The notes: generated from the letters alone by a model not told the origin. 64,000 nt of DNA from Neisseria perflava (GCF_019334725.1 NZ_CP079818.1:2108001-2172000); one strand, 5' to 3'; positions 9,499 to 18,824 are shown, counted from the first letter of the stretch. Numbers and translations are program-made.

Positions 9499-9516
9499 TT
9501 GGCACACAGACTGCTT
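9499..9516 (+). promoter_or_regulatory. Sigma-54 (RpoN) -24/-12 promoter of the pilin locus
   Basis: TTGGCACACAGACTGCTT has the invariant GG (9501-9502) and GC (9513-9514) exactly 10 bases apart, and TGGCAC matches the -24 consensus fully. Transcription would begin near 9525, giving a leader of about 155 bases. RpoN-dependent pilE transcription with an enhancer-binding activator is known in some commensal Neisseria. No sigma-70 promoter of similar quality was seen. Confidence 0.75.
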
Positions 9517-9679
9517 GTAACAACACATCCGATAAGGCCCAAGCCTCAAAGCAGCAAGCCCGACGGAAGCTGTATATTCCTTCTTACTTATGGTTTACTC
9601 ATAATACATAGTGCCAAGCACATTACGGACTTTTTACTTAAACACAATTATTCACACTTTCAAACTGGAGTTTTAAACA

Positions 9680-10111
9680 ATGAAAGCAATCCAAAAAGGT
9701 TTTACCCTGATCGAATTGATGATCGTCATCGCCATCTTGGGCATTCTGGCCGTAATCGCTCTGCCTGCATACCAAGACTACACCATCCGCGCTAAAATTT
9801 CAGAAGGTCTGAGCTTAGCTGAGCCTGCCAAGTTGGCTGTAGCAGAAACTTCTGCAGCTTTAGGTGGTTTAGATAAGGTTACTGCTACTAATACTGGTTA
9901 TACTTTTCCTACTAAAGGTACCGATTACGTTAAAAGCATTGTAATTACACCTAAAACTGGTGTAATTACAGTAACTACTCAAAATACTGGTGCTAGTAAA
10001 CAGCCTGTCTTTACTCTGACCCCTAACCAAGAAAAACCTGAGTTTCCTATCACTTGGAAATGTAAATCTACTGGTGGTGAAACCAAACACGTTCCTGCTA
10101 ACTGCCGCTAA
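9680..10111 (+). CDS. pilE: Type IV major pilin, class II-like PilE
   Basis: Structural subunit of the type IV pilus, used for attachment, twitching and DNA uptake. It has the class III signal MKAIQKG then [28 protein letters not shown]; the prepilin peptidase cleaves after Gly7 and Glu5 of the mature protein is present. The 143-residue length and a single C-terminal disulfide pair (Cys128, Cys142, in WKC...NCR) resemble the short, non-variable class II pilins of commensals rather than the antigenically variable class I form. GGAG lies 9 bases before the ATG. The first 150 bases use typical neisserial codons, but from about 9836 the gene becomes T-ending (ACT, GCT, GGT), so the variable part has a different composition. 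It is followed by a stem-loop and a second pilin gene. Confidence 0.95.
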   Translation: MKAIQKGFTLIELMIVIAILGILAVIALPAYQDYTIRAKISEGLSLAEPAKLAVAETSAALGGLDKVTATNTGYTFPTKGTDYVKSIVITPKTGVITVTTQNTGASKQPVFTLTPNQEKPEFPITWKCKSTGGETKHVPANCR

Positions 10112-10134
10112 TATTGGTATTGCAGTCTAAATAA

Positions 10135-10170
10135 AAGCAAATCCCATAAGGCAATTATGGGATTTGCTTT
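10135..10170 (+). terminator. Stem-loop between the two pilin genes
   Basis: AAGCAAATCCCATAA and its complement make a 15-bp stem with a short loop, then TTTATAAAA. It is strong enough to end most pilE transcripts, with some read-through to the second pilin possible. Confidence 0.75.
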
Positions 10171-10205
10171 ATAAAAATAAAAAAACTTAAAAACGATACA
10201 CTCAA

Positions 10206-10679
10206 ATGAATACCCCATTTCAAGCCCAAAAAGGTTTTACCCTGATTGAGCTGATGATAGTGATCGCCATCCTCGGTATTCTGGTTGTTGTCGCCATACC
10301 CACTTACCAAAACTATATCGGCAGGGCGCAAGCCTCCGAAGCACTATACCTTGCCGATGACCTGAAAACCGAAATCAGCATCGCTTCAGCGGTAAATAAC
10401 CGCCTGCCCAATGCAGAGGATGTCAGCAAACAAGGCACAATCGGCGTTACCGCTCAACGCATCGGCGGCACATACATCCAAAACGGTGGCGTAACGGTAG
10501 AAGCAGATACAGGCAAAATCAGCATTCCTTTCGATAAAGGCCAAAACAAAGGCAAAGTCCTGACCCTGACCCCTTATCGAATTAACAATGACTCGACTTG
10601 GTTGTTTAACTGGCAATGCGGCGGAACACTGGATCCGATGATGGTTCCCGCCATGTGCCGTGACAACTCACACGGATAA
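10206..10679 (+). CDS. Second type IV pilin, tandem with pilE
   Basis: 157-residue prepilin with leader MNTPFQAQKG cleaved before [32 protein letters not shown]; Glu5 is conserved. It has a C-terminal Cys pair (FNWQC...AMCRDNSHG). The N-terminal helix is nearly the same as in the gene before it, but the globular part is unrelated in detail and its codons are typical of the genome, so this is an old paralogue rather than a recent copy. The stem-loop in front and the lack of a clear Shine-Dalgarno suggest lower expression. It may be an alternative major pilin or a minor subunit; sequence alone cannot say. Confidence 0.92.
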   Translation: MNTPFQAQKGFTLIELMIVIAILGILVVVAIPTYQNYIGRAQASEALYLADDLKTEISIASAVNNRLPNAEDVSKQGTIGVTAQRIGGTYIQNGGVTVEADTGKISIPFDKGQNKGKVLTLTPYRINNDSTWLFNWQCGGTLDPMMVPAMCRDNSHG

Positions 10680-10836
10680 GAACCAAGCATATACCCTAAG
10701 AAAAACACACAAATACATTGCAAAGAAAACACCCCAAACAAAGCCAAATACAAACGCGGAAAGCGAACAAAGCAAAAGAACAAAACTCTCCAAAACAAGG
10801 TCCTTAAGAGCCTGAATGATCACATTACGAAAATAA

Positions 10837-10866
10837 ATGCCGTCTGAAATCATTTTCAGACGGCCT
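10837..10866 (+). terminator. Uptake-sequence terminator after pilin 2
   Basis: ATGCCGTCTGAAA faces TTTCAGACGGCCT across a 4-base loop and is followed by CTTTAT. One arm has the AT and one the AG extension. Confidence 0.7.
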
Positions 10867-10972
10867 CTTTATATCCAATCCTAATATGACATAAAACTTT
10901 GGTCTTGATTAGTTTCAGACGGCCTTCATCTTTTCACAACTACATAAAACAAATTCGCAACACCCCTGATAA

Positions 10973-11007
10973 GACAATTTGTCGCACATCTGAACTCAAT
11001 ATATAAT
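10973..11007 (+). promoter_or_regulatory. Promoter with overlapping palindrome before the Lrp-type regulator
   Basis: TTGTCG (10979-10984), a 17-base spacer and TATAAT (11002-11007) make a good sigma-70 promoter. The palindrome GACAATTTGTC (10973-10983) overlaps the -35, as expected for an autorepressor site. Confidence 0.6.
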
Positions 11008-11081
11008 TTAACCATGCAAGTCTTTATTTTTAAGCATTTTTCATTTTCAAAACATATATTATCGACACTGGGAGAACCATC

Positions 11082-11564
11082 ATGCCTCATCTAAACTTGG
11101 ATAAAACGGATTTAAAGATTCTGCAGGTTTTGCAGGAAAATGGGCGGTTGAGCAATGTTGAGCTTTCTGAAAAGGTGGCGCTCTCCCCTTCTCCCTGCCT
11201 GCGCCGTCTCAAACAGCTTGAAGATGCGGGCATTATTCAAAAATACGCGGCCCAGCTTTCTCCTGTATCTTTGGGCTTGGGTTTGCAGGCTTTTATCCGT
11301 GTTTCAATTAGCAAGGCAAAAGATGCGCGTGAGGATTTTTCCGAATCTGTCCGCGCTTGGCCGGAAGTATTGAGCTGCTTTGCTTTAACGGGTGAAACCG
11401 ACTATCTGCTCCATGCCTTTTTTACCGATATGAACGCGTTTTCCCATTTTGTTTTGGACACGCTACTTTCGCACCACGGCGTGCAAGATGCGCAATCAAG
11501 TTTTGTGTTGAAAGAAATTAAAAACACGACTGCTCTGCCTTTGGTTCATTTAGTTCAGGATTGA
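11082..11564 (+). CDS. Lrp/AsnC-family transcriptional regulator
   Basis: 160-residue regulator. The N-terminal winged HTH starts LDKTDLKILQVLQENGRLSNVELSEKVALSPSPCLRRLKQLEDAGII, the Lrp signature, followed by a RAM ligand-binding domain (SLGLGLQAFIRVSISK, VLSCFALTGETDYLLHAF). Such proteins respond to amino acids and form octamers. GGAG lies 8 bases before the ATG. It is a single-gene unit with its own promoter and an uptake-sequence terminator. Autoregulation is suggested by a palindrome over the -35. Confidence 0.93.
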   Translation: MPHLNLDKTDLKILQVLQENGRLSNVELSEKVALSPSPCLRRLKQLEDAGIIQKYAAQLSPVSLGLGLQAFIRVSISKAKDAREDFSESVRAWPEVLSCFALTGETDYLLHAFFTDMNAFSHFVLDTLLSHHGVQDAQSSFVLKEIKNTTALPLVHLVQD

Positions 11565-11579
11565 TGATTTGAAACTGAT

Positions 11580-11610
11580 AAAGGCCGTCTGTTGTTCAGA
11601 CGGCCTTTTA
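11580..11610 (+). terminator. Uptake-sequence terminator of the Lrp-type gene
   Basis: AAAGGCCGTCTG and CAGACGGCCTTTT around a TTGTT loop, ending in a T run. Confidence 0.85.
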
Positions 11611-11681
11611 AATTCCAATGGTTTGCTTTCACGTCCATACACTTGTATACTTTTTAAGAATAATTCACATAAGCTTTTACT

Positions 11682-12278
11682 ATGACTGACACCGCCCATC
11701 TCGATATCAATACTGTTTCAGAACATACCAAACAATGGTTGGAAAAAGCCGTTATCGGCCTGAATCTCTGCCCGTTTGCCAAAGCGCCGCACGTTAAAAA
11801 CCTAGTTCGCATCGTTGTCAGCGAAGCCCGTCATTTGGATGGTTTCCTTGAAGACTTGGATCGTGAATTGCAGCTTCTGGGCAATACGCCCGCTTCGGAA
11901 TTGGAAACCACTTTACTGGTTCATCCAACGCTGTTCCCTGATTTTGAAACCTTCAACCAAATGCTGGAAATTGCCGACGATGCCGTTGTAGAAAACGAAT
12001 TGGAAGGCATTGTCCAAATTGCGCCGTTCCATCCCGATTTTCAATTTGAAGGCACGGAAGCTGACGACATCAGCAACTACACCAACCGCTCGCCCTATCC
12101 GACTTTGCACTTGATTCGTGAAGACAGTATTGCCAAAGCAGCTGAAGCATTTCCCGATGCCTCGGCAATTTTCGACCGCAATATCGCGCTGCTGGAAAAA
12201 ATGGGGCATGAGGGCTGGGATAAATTAGACATTCCGCGTTGTCCATTTCCACATCACAAGCCGTCTGAAAACAAATAA
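11682..12278 (+). CDS. DUF1415 family protein
   Basis: 198-residue soluble protein of the DUF1415 family, found widely in beta- and gammaproteobacteria with no known function. Family hallmarks are the N-terminal VIGLNLCPFAKAPH, LVHPTLFPDFETFNQML, GIVQIAPFHPDFQFEG and NRSPYPTLHLIRE. The CPFA cysteine is a possible functional residue. The C-terminal residues HKPSENK are encoded partly by an uptake sequence (AGCCGTCTGAAAAC). It is followed 14 bases later by a YbaN-like gene, probably in the same transcript. Confidence 0.88.
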   Translation: MTDTAHLDINTVSEHTKQWLEKAVIGLNLCPFAKAPHVKNLVRIVVSEARHLDGFLEDLDRELQLLGNTPASELETTLLVHPTLFPDFETFNQMLEIADDAVVENELEGIVQIAPFHPDFQFEGTEADDISNYTNRSPYPTLHLIREDSIAKAAEAFPDASAIFDRNIALLEKMGHEGWDKLDIPRCPFPHHKPSENK

Positions 12279-12292
12279 TTGGTGATGGGAAG

Positions 12293-12652
12293 ATGGTTCG
12301 CTATTTATTGATTTTTTGCGGCGCATTGTCGCTCGTCTTAGGCATTATCGGCATTTTCCTGCCATTACTGCCAACTACGCCTTTCATTTTATTGACCGCC
12401 GCCTGCTGGGCAAAAGCTTCTCCGCGCTTTCACAATTGGCTGTATCATCACCGCCATTTCGGCCCTATCATACAGAACTGGGAAAACAACGGCGCCGTGC
12501 CGCGCAAGGCAAAGTTCTTCGCTATCGGCATGATGGCCCTTTCTTGCCTGTTTATGTTTTGGCAATTTCCAGAACGCTGGTGGATTGGTGCCGTATCATC
12601 AATCTTCTGTAGCTGCGTGGCAGTGTGGATGTGGTTACGGCCGGAGGCATAA
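12293..12652 (+). CDS. YbaN/DUF454 inner-membrane protein
   Basis: 119 residues with three predicted membrane segments. The N-terminus (GALSLVLGIIGIFLPLLPTTPFILLTAACWAKASPRFHNWL) carries the PLLPTTPFLLLAA signature of the DUF454/YbaN family. Its function is unknown. It starts 14 bases after the DUF1415 gene and is followed by a strong stem-loop terminator. Confidence 0.9.
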   Translation: MVRYLLIFCGALSLVLGIIGIFLPLLPTTPFILLTAACWAKASPRFHNWLYHHRHFGPIIQNWENNGAVPRKAKFFAIGMMALSCLFMFWQFPERWWIGAVSSIFCSCVAVWMWLRPEA

Positions 12653-13094
12653 AATAAAACAGGTGGGCATTTTCGCTCACCTGTTTTTTATTTTCATACC
12701 TAATTTATCCATAAAAACAATCAGTAAGAACCAAAACACCCTATTCAACCCTCATTTTTCAGACGGCCTCCATGTATTCAATCAAATGTAAATTTTAGCT
12801 AAAATTAATTTAAAGTATTTTTTCGATAGTATTATTTTCGATATTTTAAACTCCTGTTTCAAAAACATTTTTTTACTACTTCCAACTACGCCCATCGCTT
12901 TTATTTCTTTATTTGTATCAACATTTCTTTAGATTCCAACACTCTAAACCGTCCCTTAACACTTGCTTTGCGTTATACTTTCCCCTGGCACAACCGCGCA
13001 GTTCGTCTGGATATTTTCAAACGGCCTGAATATTTCACCGCCGTGCTTTCTCAACGAAGTTTCTAACGGCGCAACAGAATAAAAAGGAAATACT
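12653..13094. other. Intergenic region upstream of nhaD
   Basis: About 440 AT-rich bases: the ybaN terminator, a lone uptake sequence (12758-12769), a diverged copy (TCAAACGGCCTGAA near 13016) and a TATACT at 12974-12979 that could be an nhaD -10. No gene was seen. Confidence 0.6.
12657..12690 (+). terminator. Intrinsic terminator of the DUF1415-ybaN unit
   Basis: AAACAGGTGGGC pairs with GCTCACCTGTTT around ATTTTC, then a run of T. Confidence 0.9.
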
Positions 13095-14513
13095 ATGCGC
13101 TCTCTCTTATTTTTACTGCTTCTTGCCGCCTTTCCTGCTGCGGCATCCGATTTTGACGGCTCATCCGCAAGCCTGCTTTGGGGTCTGCCGTTTGCACTTA
13201 TTCTCTTGTCCATTGCACTCGGACCTCTGTTTTTCTCCCGTATTTGGCACCACCACTTCGGCAAAATTACAGCGTTTTGGACACTGCTGTTTTTAACGCC
13301 GTTTATCGTAACCTTTGGTTTCGGAGCAGGCGTGCATACCGTTGCCCATGCGTTGGTTGAAGAATATATCCCCTTTATCCTGCTGCTTTTGGCGCTCTAT
13401 ACCATTTCAGGCGGTATTTTTGTCAGCGGCGATTTGCACGGCTCGCCCAAATTGAACACAACCCTGTTGGCAGTCGGTACGGCTTTGTCGTCCATTATGG
13501 GGACGACAGGCGCGGCGATGTTGATGATTCGTCCGCTTTTGAAGGCCAACCATAAACGCCACTACCGCGTTCACATCGTGATTTTCTTCATTTTCTTGGT
13601 GGCGAATATCGGCGGCGGTCTGACTCCTTTAGGCGATCCTCCTTTGTTCTTAGGCTTTCTGAAAGGCGTAGATTTCATGTGGACGGTCAAACACATGCTG
13701 ATGCCTGTATTGATTAGTTCTGTGATTTTGCTGGCCGTTTTCTACATCATCGACAGCCGACACTTCAACCGTGAACAAAGCGAACACCTTGCTCCCGCTC
13801 CTTCCGATAAAGAAGAAAAAGTCAAAATCTACGGCAAATGGAATTTCCTGTTGCTGGCCGGTGTTGTCGGCGCGGTTTTATTGTCCGGCTTGTGGAAACC
13901 AAATCATCCGGGCTTTGAAATCTTGGGCAGCCATTACGCCTTGCAAAACCTGATGCGCGATGGCATTTTGCTGGCTTTGACCGCCGTATCTTGGATTATT
14001 ACGCCCAAACAGGTACGCGCAGGCAATGAGTTCAACTTCGAGCCGATTGCCGAAGTGGGCAAACTGTTTTTGGGTATTTTCATTACCATTTCCCCCGTCT
14101 TGGCGATTTTGAAAGCTGGTGAAACAGGCGCATTGGCTTCTGTTGTTTCTTTGGTTCACGACGCGGCAGGCAATCCGATTAATGTGATGTATTTCTGGAT
14201 GAGCGGTTTGTTGTCGGCATTCTTGGATAACGCGCCGACTTATTTGGTGTTCTTCAATATGGCCGGTGGCGATGCCCAAGCTTTGATGACAGGCCATCTG
14301 TTCCATTCGCTGCTGGCAGTATCCATGGGTTCCGTATTTATGGGCGCGCTCACTTATATCGGTAATGCACCGAACTTCATGGTCAAAGCTATTGCCGAAC
14401 AACGCGGCGTGCCGATGCCTTCCTTCTTCGGCTATATGGCATGGTCGGTAATTGTATTGGTACCGCTGTTTGCCCTGCATACGATGATTTTCTTCGTTTG
14501 GCAGCTCTTTTAA
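13095..14513 (+). CDS. nhaD: NhaD-type Na+/H+ antiporter
   Basis: 472-residue inner-membrane protein of the ion transporter superfamily with about 12 to 13 membrane segments and an apparent signal-like first segment (MRSLLFLLLLAAFPAAAS). Conserved family stretches include GGIFVSGDLHGSPKLNTTLLA, SIMGTTGAAMLMIRPLL, ANIGGGLTPLGDPPLFLGFL, SGLLSAFLDNAPTYLVFF and LTYIGNAPNFMVKAIAE. NhaD exchanges Na+ or Li+ for protons. It lies just before the sodium-pumping NQR operon, so the two may serve the same sodium cycle. AAAAAGGAAA gives a good ribosome-binding site. Confidence 0.9.
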   Translation: MRSLLFLLLLAAFPAAASDFDGSSASLLWGLPFALILLSIALGPLFFSRIWHHHFGKITAFWTLLFLTPFIVTFGFGAGVHTVAHALVEEYIPFILLLLALYTISGGIFVSGDLHGSPKLNTTLLAVGTALSSIMGTTGAAMLMIRPLLKANHKRHYRVHIVIFFIFLVANIGGGLTPLGDPPLFLGFLKGVDFMWTVKHMLMPVLISSVILLAVFYIIDSRHFNREQSEHLAPAPSDKEEKVKIYGKWNFLLLAGVVGAVLLSGLWKPNHPGFEILGSHYALQNLMRDGILLALTAVSWIITPKQVRAGNEFNFEPIAEVGKLFLGIFITISPVLAILKAGETGALASVVSLVHDAAGNPINVMYFWMSGLLSAFLDNAPTYLVFFNMAGGDAQALMTGHLFHSLLAVSMGSVFMGALTYIGNAPNFMVKAIAEQRGVPMPSFFGYMAWSVIVLVPLFALHTMIFFVWQLF

Positions 14514-14518
14514 ACTTA

Positions 14519-14550
14519 GAGGCCGTCTGAATTTCAGACGGCCTTTTATT
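14519..14550 (+). terminator. Uptake-sequence terminator of nhaD
   Basis: GAGGCCGTCTGAA directly followed by TTTCAGACGGCCTTTTATT, with a very small loop and a T run. Confidence 0.88.
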
Positions 14551-14850
14551 TTCAGCTATATCATCAAATATAGCATTTAAATATCAATCAGTTAAAATTT
14601 ATTCCCCTTAACACTCGATTACACATTCCTACTTTTTTCCCACTTTTCCCGTAAAAATAAGCGTAAAACTGACATAAAGCAGCCCATACCTGATAAAATC
14701 TAAAGCTTTGTTGTTTGCGTTTATTCGTTGTTTTTATAGCAAACCTCTGCTTTTTTCAGACGGCCCATCCTTTGTTTCAAAGCATTACATGCCGTCTGAA
14801 AAAACAATCCGACATCCGAATCTCAACCCACCAAAAAGTAACGCATCCTT
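14551..14850. promoter_or_regulatory. Leader region of the nqr operon
   Basis: About 300 bases. A weak promoter is possible (CTGACA 14669-14674, TAAAAT 14694-14699, 19-base spacer). TTTTTTCAGACGGCCCAT near 14755 and ATGCCGTCTGAAAAAA near 14790 can pair into a stem in the leader RNA. No riboswitch was recognised. Confidence 0.4.
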
Positions 14851-16194
14851 ATGATTAAGATAAAAAAAGGCTTAGACCTGCCTATCGCGGGCAGACCGGA
14901 GCAAGTCATTTATGACGGCCCGGCCATTACCGAAGTCGCGTTGCTTGGCGAAGAATATGTCGGCATGCGCCCCTCGATGAAAATCAAGGAAGGCGAAGCC
15001 GTCAAAAAAGGCCAAGTGCTGTTTGAAGACAAAAAGAATCCGGGCGTAGTATTTACTGCCCCGGCTTCAGGCAAAATTGCCGCGATTCACCGTGGCGAAA
15101 AGCGCGTACTTCAGTCAGTCGTGATTGCCGTTGAAGGCAACGACGAAATCGAGTTCGAACGCTACGCACCTGAAGCGCTGGCAAAATTGAGCAGCGAAGA
15201 AGTGCGCCGCAACCTGATTCAATCCGGTTTGTGGACTGCGCTGCGCACCCGTCCGTTCAGCAAAATCCCTGCCGTCGATGCCGAGTCGTTCGCCATCTTC
15301 GTCAATGCGATGGACACCAATCCGCTGGCTGCCGACCCTACGGTCATTATCAAAGAAGCCGCCGAGGACTTCAAACGCGGCCTGTTGGTATTAAGCCGCC
15401 TGACCGAGCGTAAAATCCATGTATGTAAAGCAGCCGGCGCAGATGTGCCGTCTGAAAACGCTGCCAACATCGAAACACATGAATTCGGCGGTCCGCATCC
15501 TGCCGGTTTGAGTGGCACGCACATTCATTTCATCGAGCCAGTCGGTGCGAACAAAACCGTTTGGACCATCAATTATCAAGATGTGATTGCCATTGGCCGT
15601 TTGTTTGCAACAGGCCGTCTGGACACCGAGCGCGTGATTGCCTTGGGTGGCTCTCAAGTCAACAAACCGCGCCTCTTGCGTACCGTTTTGGGTGCGAAAG
15701 TATCGCAAATTACTGCGGGCGAATTGGTTGATGCAGACAACCGCGTGATTTCCGGCTCAGTATTGAACGGCGCGATTGCACAAGGCGCGCACGATTACCT
15801 CGGCCGCTACCACAATCAGATTTCGGTTATCGAAGAAGGCCGCAGCAAAGAGCTGTTCGGCTGGGTTGCGCCACAACCGGACAAATACTCCATCACGCGC
15901 ACAACCCTCGGCCATTTCCTGAAAAACAAACTCTTCAAGTTCAACACAGCCGTCAACGGCGGCGACCGCGCCATGGTACCGATCGGCACTTACGAGCGCG
16001 TGATGCCGTTGGATATCCTGCCTACCCTGCTCTTGCGCGATTTAATCGTCGGCGATACCGACAGCGCTCAGGCACTGGGTTGCTTGGAATTGGACGAAGA
16101 AGACCTCGCTTTGTGCAGCTTCGTCTGCCCGGGCAAATACGAATACGGCCCGCTGTTGCGCAAGGTGCTGGAAACCATTGAGAAGGAAGGCTGA
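14851..16194 (+). CDS. nqrA: Na+-translocating NADH:quinone reductase subunit A
   Basis: 447-residue peripheral subunit of the sodium-pumping NADH:ubiquinone oxidoreductase, involved in quinone binding. The start [20 protein letters not shown] and segments [27 protein letters not shown] and [26 protein letters not shown] (a biotinyl-like fold) are characteristic. First gene of nqrABCDEF; nqrB begins 2 bases after its stop. An uptake sequence inside the gene (near 15448) encodes the residues PSEN. Confidence 0.97.
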   Translation: MIKIKKGLDLPIAGRPEQVIYDGPAITEVALLGEEYVGMRPSMKIKEGEAVKKGQVLFEDKKNPGVVFTAPASGKIAAIHRGEKRVLQSVVIAVEGNDEIEFERYAPEALAKLSSEEVRRNLIQSGLWTALRTRPFSKIPAVDAESFAIFVNAMDTNPLAADPTVIIKEAAEDFKRGLLVLSRLTERKIHVCKAAGADVPSENAANIETHEFGGPHPAGLSGTHIHFIEPVGANKTVWTINYQDVIAIGRLFATGRLDTERVIALGGSQVNKPRLLRTVLGAKVSQITAGELVDADNRVISGSVLNGAIAQGAHDYLGRYHNQISVIEEGRSKELFGWVAPQPDKYSITRTTLGHFLKNKLFKFNTAVNGGDRAMVPIGTYERVMPLDILPTLLLRDLIVGDTDSAQALGCLELDEEDLALCSFVCPGKYEYGPLLRKVLETIEKEG

Positions 16195-16196
16195 TT

Positions 16197-17429
16197 ATGG
16201 GCTTGAAACATTTTCTTGAAAAAATCGAACCGCACTTCCTGCCGGGCGGCAAACATGAAAAATGGTATGCCCTCTACGAAGCTGCGGCGACGATTTTCTA
16301 TACATCCGGCGCGGTAACGCTCAAAGCGGCCCACGTCCGCGATGCGCTCGACTCCAAGCGCATGATGATCTTGGTGTGGCTGGCTTTGTTCCCTGCCATG
16401 TTCTACGGTATGTACAACGTCGGCGTACAGGCATTCGGTGCGTTAACGCCTGATTTGCTGCAACAAAATATCGCCAACGACTGGCATTACGCCCTTGCCA
16501 ACGCTTTGGGCATCAATATGTCGTCTGAAGCGGGTGTGTTGGGCAAAATGCTCTTCGGCGCGATTTTCTTCCTGCCGATTTACGCGACTGTATTTGTCGT
16601 GGGCGGCTTCTGGGAAGTTTTGTTCGCATCCGTACGCAAACACGAAATCAACGAAGGTTTCTTCGTGACTTCGATTCTGTTTGCTTTGATCGTTCCCCCC
16701 ACCCTGCCTTTGTGGCAAGCGGCTTTGGGTATTTCTTTCGGCGTTGTGGTTGCGAAAGAAGTATTCGGCGGTACAGGCAAAAACTTCATGAACCCTGCTC
16801 TTGCAGGCCGTGCGTTCCTGTTCTTCGCCTACCCTGCCAATATTACCGGCGATACCATTTGGACTGCGGTTGACGGCTATTCCGGTGCCACTGCTTTGGC
16901 GCAATGGGCGGCACACGGTGCAGACGGCCTGAAAAACGCTGTAACCGGTCAAAACATTTCTTGGATGGATGCGTTTATCGGTAATGTACCCGGCTCAATC
17001 GGCGAAGTGTCCACTTTGGCGCTCTTAATCGGCGGCGCGTTTATCGTGTTCACCCGTATTGCCTCTTGGCGCATTATTGCCGGTGTGATGATCGGTATGA
17101 TTGCCATGTCTTCTCTGTTTAACTTCATCGGTTCAGACACCAACGCCATGTTCTCCATGCCTTGGTACTGGCACTTGGTAGTCGGCGGCTTCGCCATCGG
17201 TATGCTGTTTATGGCGACCGACCCGGTTTCCGCTTCCTTTACCAATGTCGGCAAATGGTGGTACGGCGCGCTTATCGGTGTGATGTGCGTGTTGATCCGC
17301 GTGGTCAACCCTGCTTACCCCGAAGGCATGATGTTGGCGATTCTGTTTGCCAACCTGTTTGCCCCGATTTTCGACTATTTCGTTGCACAAGCGAACATCA
17401 AACGCAGAAAGGCGCGCAGCAATGGCTAA
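16197..17429 (+). CDS. nqrB: Na+-NQR subunit B
   Basis: 410-residue membrane subunit of the sodium channel part of the pump, with about 10 membrane helices. It carries a covalent FMN: the motif is SGAT at 229-232, so Thr232 is the predicted flavinylation site, made by ApbE encoded downstream. Other hallmarks are [32 protein letters not shown] and the C-terminal [20 protein letters not shown]. The gene overlaps nqrC by 8 bases. Confidence 0.97.
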   Translation: MGLKHFLEKIEPHFLPGGKHEKWYALYEAAATIFYTSGAVTLKAAHVRDALDSKRMMILVWLALFPAMFYGMYNVGVQAFGALTPDLLQQNIANDWHYALANALGINMSSEAGVLGKMLFGAIFFLPIYATVFVVGGFWEVLFASVRKHEINEGFFVTSILFALIVPPTLPLWQAALGISFGVVVAKEVFGGTGKNFMNPALAGRAFLFFAYPANITGDTIWTAVDGYSGATALAQWAAHGADGLKNAVTGQNISWMDAFIGNVPGSIGEVSTLALLIGGAFIVFTRIASWRIIAGVMIGMIAMSSLFNFIGSDTNAMFSMPWYWHLVVGGFAIGMLFMATDPVSASFTNVGKWWYGALIGVMCVLIRVVNPAYPEGMMLAILFANLFAPIFDYFVAQANIKRRKARSNG

Positions 17430-18198
17430 GAAATTCGATAAAGACAGCTTCAGCGGCACGCTGATTGTGGTATTGGTTGTCAGCCTGATTTGTTCCATCA
17501 TCGTTGCTGGTGCGGTCGTCGGCTTAAAACCCATCCAAGAGAAACAAAAGCTCCAAGACAAACAAGGCTATATCTTGAGCGTAGCCGGTTTGATGGATAA
17601 AAACACTGACATCAGCAAAACCTTTGCCGAGCGTATCGAGCAACGTGTCGTGGATTTGGCAACCGGCGAATACGTCGCCGATGCGCCTAAAGACTTCAGC
17701 GCACGCGTTGCCGGCAAAGACCCTGCCCAAAGCATCCAAATCAAACCTGAAGACGATTTGGCAGGCATCAAAAGCCGTGCCAAATACACTGAGGTTTACT
17801 TGGTAAAAGGCGAAGACGGCAAAGTCAGCCAAATCATCCTGCCTATGCACGGCAACGGTTTGTGGTCTGTCATGTACGGTTTTGTCGCCATTCAACCTGA
17901 CGGCAACACCATCAACGGCATTACCTACTACGACCAAGGTGAAACCCCGGGTTTGGGCGGCGAAATCGGCAACCCTCTGTGGCAAAAAAAATTCGTCGGC
18001 AAAAAACTGTTTGACGAACAAGGCAAATTTGCCCTGCATGTCGGCAAAGGAGCAAGCTCAGACAAAGAACACGGCGTAGATGCCCTCTCCGGCGCATCGC
18101 TGACGTCTAAAGGTGTGCAAGGTTCGTTCGACTACTGGTTCGGCGAAAACGGCTATATCCCCTACCTGAACAAATTGAAATCAGCAGGAGCACAATAA
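17422..18198 (+). CDS. nqrC: Na+-NQR subunit C
   Basis: 258-residue subunit with one N-terminal membrane helix ([22 protein letters not shown]) and a periplasmic FMN-binding domain. The motif SGASLT near residue 228 gives Thr228 as the site of the covalent FMN. The start at 17422 is chosen because [13 protein letters not shown] is the family N-terminus; an upstream in-frame ATG would extend the protein into nqrB by 25 unrelated residues. The start codon lies inside the end of nqrB (ATGGCTAA), which implies translational coupling. Confidence 0.96.
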   Translation: MAKKFDKDSFSGTLIVVLVVSLICSIIVAGAVVGLKPIQEKQKLQDKQGYILSVAGLMDKNTDISKTFAERIEQRVVDLATGEYVADAPKDFSARVAGKDPAQSIQIKPEDDLAGIKSRAKYTEVYLVKGEDGKVSQIILPMHGNGLWSVMYGFVAIQPDGNTINGITYYDQGETPGLGGEIGNPLWQKKFVGKKLFDEQGKFALHVGKGASSDKEHGVDALSGASLTSKGVQGSFDYWFGENGYIPYLNKLKSAGAQ

Positions 18199-18824
18199 TG
18201 GCTGACATGAAACGCTTGAAACATTTGATGTTTTCACCCTTTATCGACAACAACCCGATTGCTTTGCAGGTTTTGGGTATTTGTTCGGCTTTGGCGGTTA
18301 CCACCAAACTTCAGACGGCCATCGTGATGGGTATTTCCGTGAGTTTGGTAACCGGTTTTTCCAGCTTTTTCATCTCATTGGTACGCAACTACATCCCTAA
18401 TAGCATCCGTATTATTGTGCAAATGGCGATTGTTGCTTCCTTGGTAACGCTGGTTGACCAACTGCTCCAAGCCTTTGCTTATGAGCTGTCCAAGCAGCTG
18501 TCCGTATTCGTCGGCCTGATTATTACCAACTGTATCGTAATGGGCCGCGCCGAAGCATTCGCCATGAAAGAGCCTCCTTTGGAAAGCTTGGTTGACGGTA
18601 TCGGCAACGGCGCAGGTTACGGCATGATGCTGATCATCATCGCCACCATCCGCGAACTGATCGGCTCAGGCAAGCTTTTTGGCTACACCATTTTCCAAAC
18701 CGTACAAGATGGCGGCTGGTATCAAACCAACGGCTTGTTCCTGCTCGCCCCTAGCGCGTTCTTCATCATCGGCTTCTTGGTATGGGGTCTGCGCACTTGG
18801 AAACCTGAACAGGCGGAGAAATAA
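18198..18824 (+). CDS. nqrD: Na+-NQR subunit D
   Basis: 208-residue integral membrane subunit with six helices. Cys29 and Cys112 ([20 protein letters not shown]) match the residues that, with two cysteines of NqrE, hold the intramembrane iron-sulfur centre. The start overlaps the nqrC stop by one base (TAATG). AGGAG lies 11 bases before it. Confidence 0.97.
   Translation: MADMKRLKHLMFSPFIDNNPIALQVLGICSALAVTTKLQTAIVMGISVSLVTGFSSFFISLVRNYIPNSIRIIVQMAIVASLVTLVDQLLQAFAYELSKQLSVFVGLIITNCIVMGRAEAFAMKEPPLESLVDGIGNGAGYGMMLIIIATIRELIGSGKLFGYTIFQTVQDGGWYQTNGLFLLAPSAFFIIGFLVWGLRTWKPEQAEK

Larger units (their letters stand above)
8889..9679. other. Long AT-rich, G-poor intergenic control region upstream of the pilins
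   Basis: About 790 bases with no credible gene. It starts with a lone uptake sequence (8889-8900) and the glnD terminator, then becomes about three-quarters A+T with remarkably few G on the plus strand. Near its end it holds two identical 16-base dyads, a sigma-54 type promoter and a roughly 155-base leader before the first pilin ATG. No guanine-quadruplex motif like that upstream of gonococcal pilE and no silent pilin fragment was seen. Confidence 0.7.
10680..11081. other. Intergenic region between pilin 2 and the Lrp-type gene
   Basis: About 400 bases. The first 150 are A-rich and G-poor with no credible reading frame. An inverted uptake-sequence pair lies at 10837-10866, a single copy at about 10914-10925, and then the promoter of the Lrp-type gene. 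Confidence 0.65.

Noticed and set aside
8889..9679. Possible silent pilin cassettes or guanine-quadruplex for pilin antigenic variation
   Set aside because: No pilin fragment and no run of four GGG groups in the region; consistent with a non-variable class II pilin.
10574..10853. Hydrophobic minus-strand frames after pilin 2
   Set aside because: They come from an A-rich, G-poor stretch whose complement reads as Phe/Leu/Val codons; no start signal and partly overlap pilin 2.
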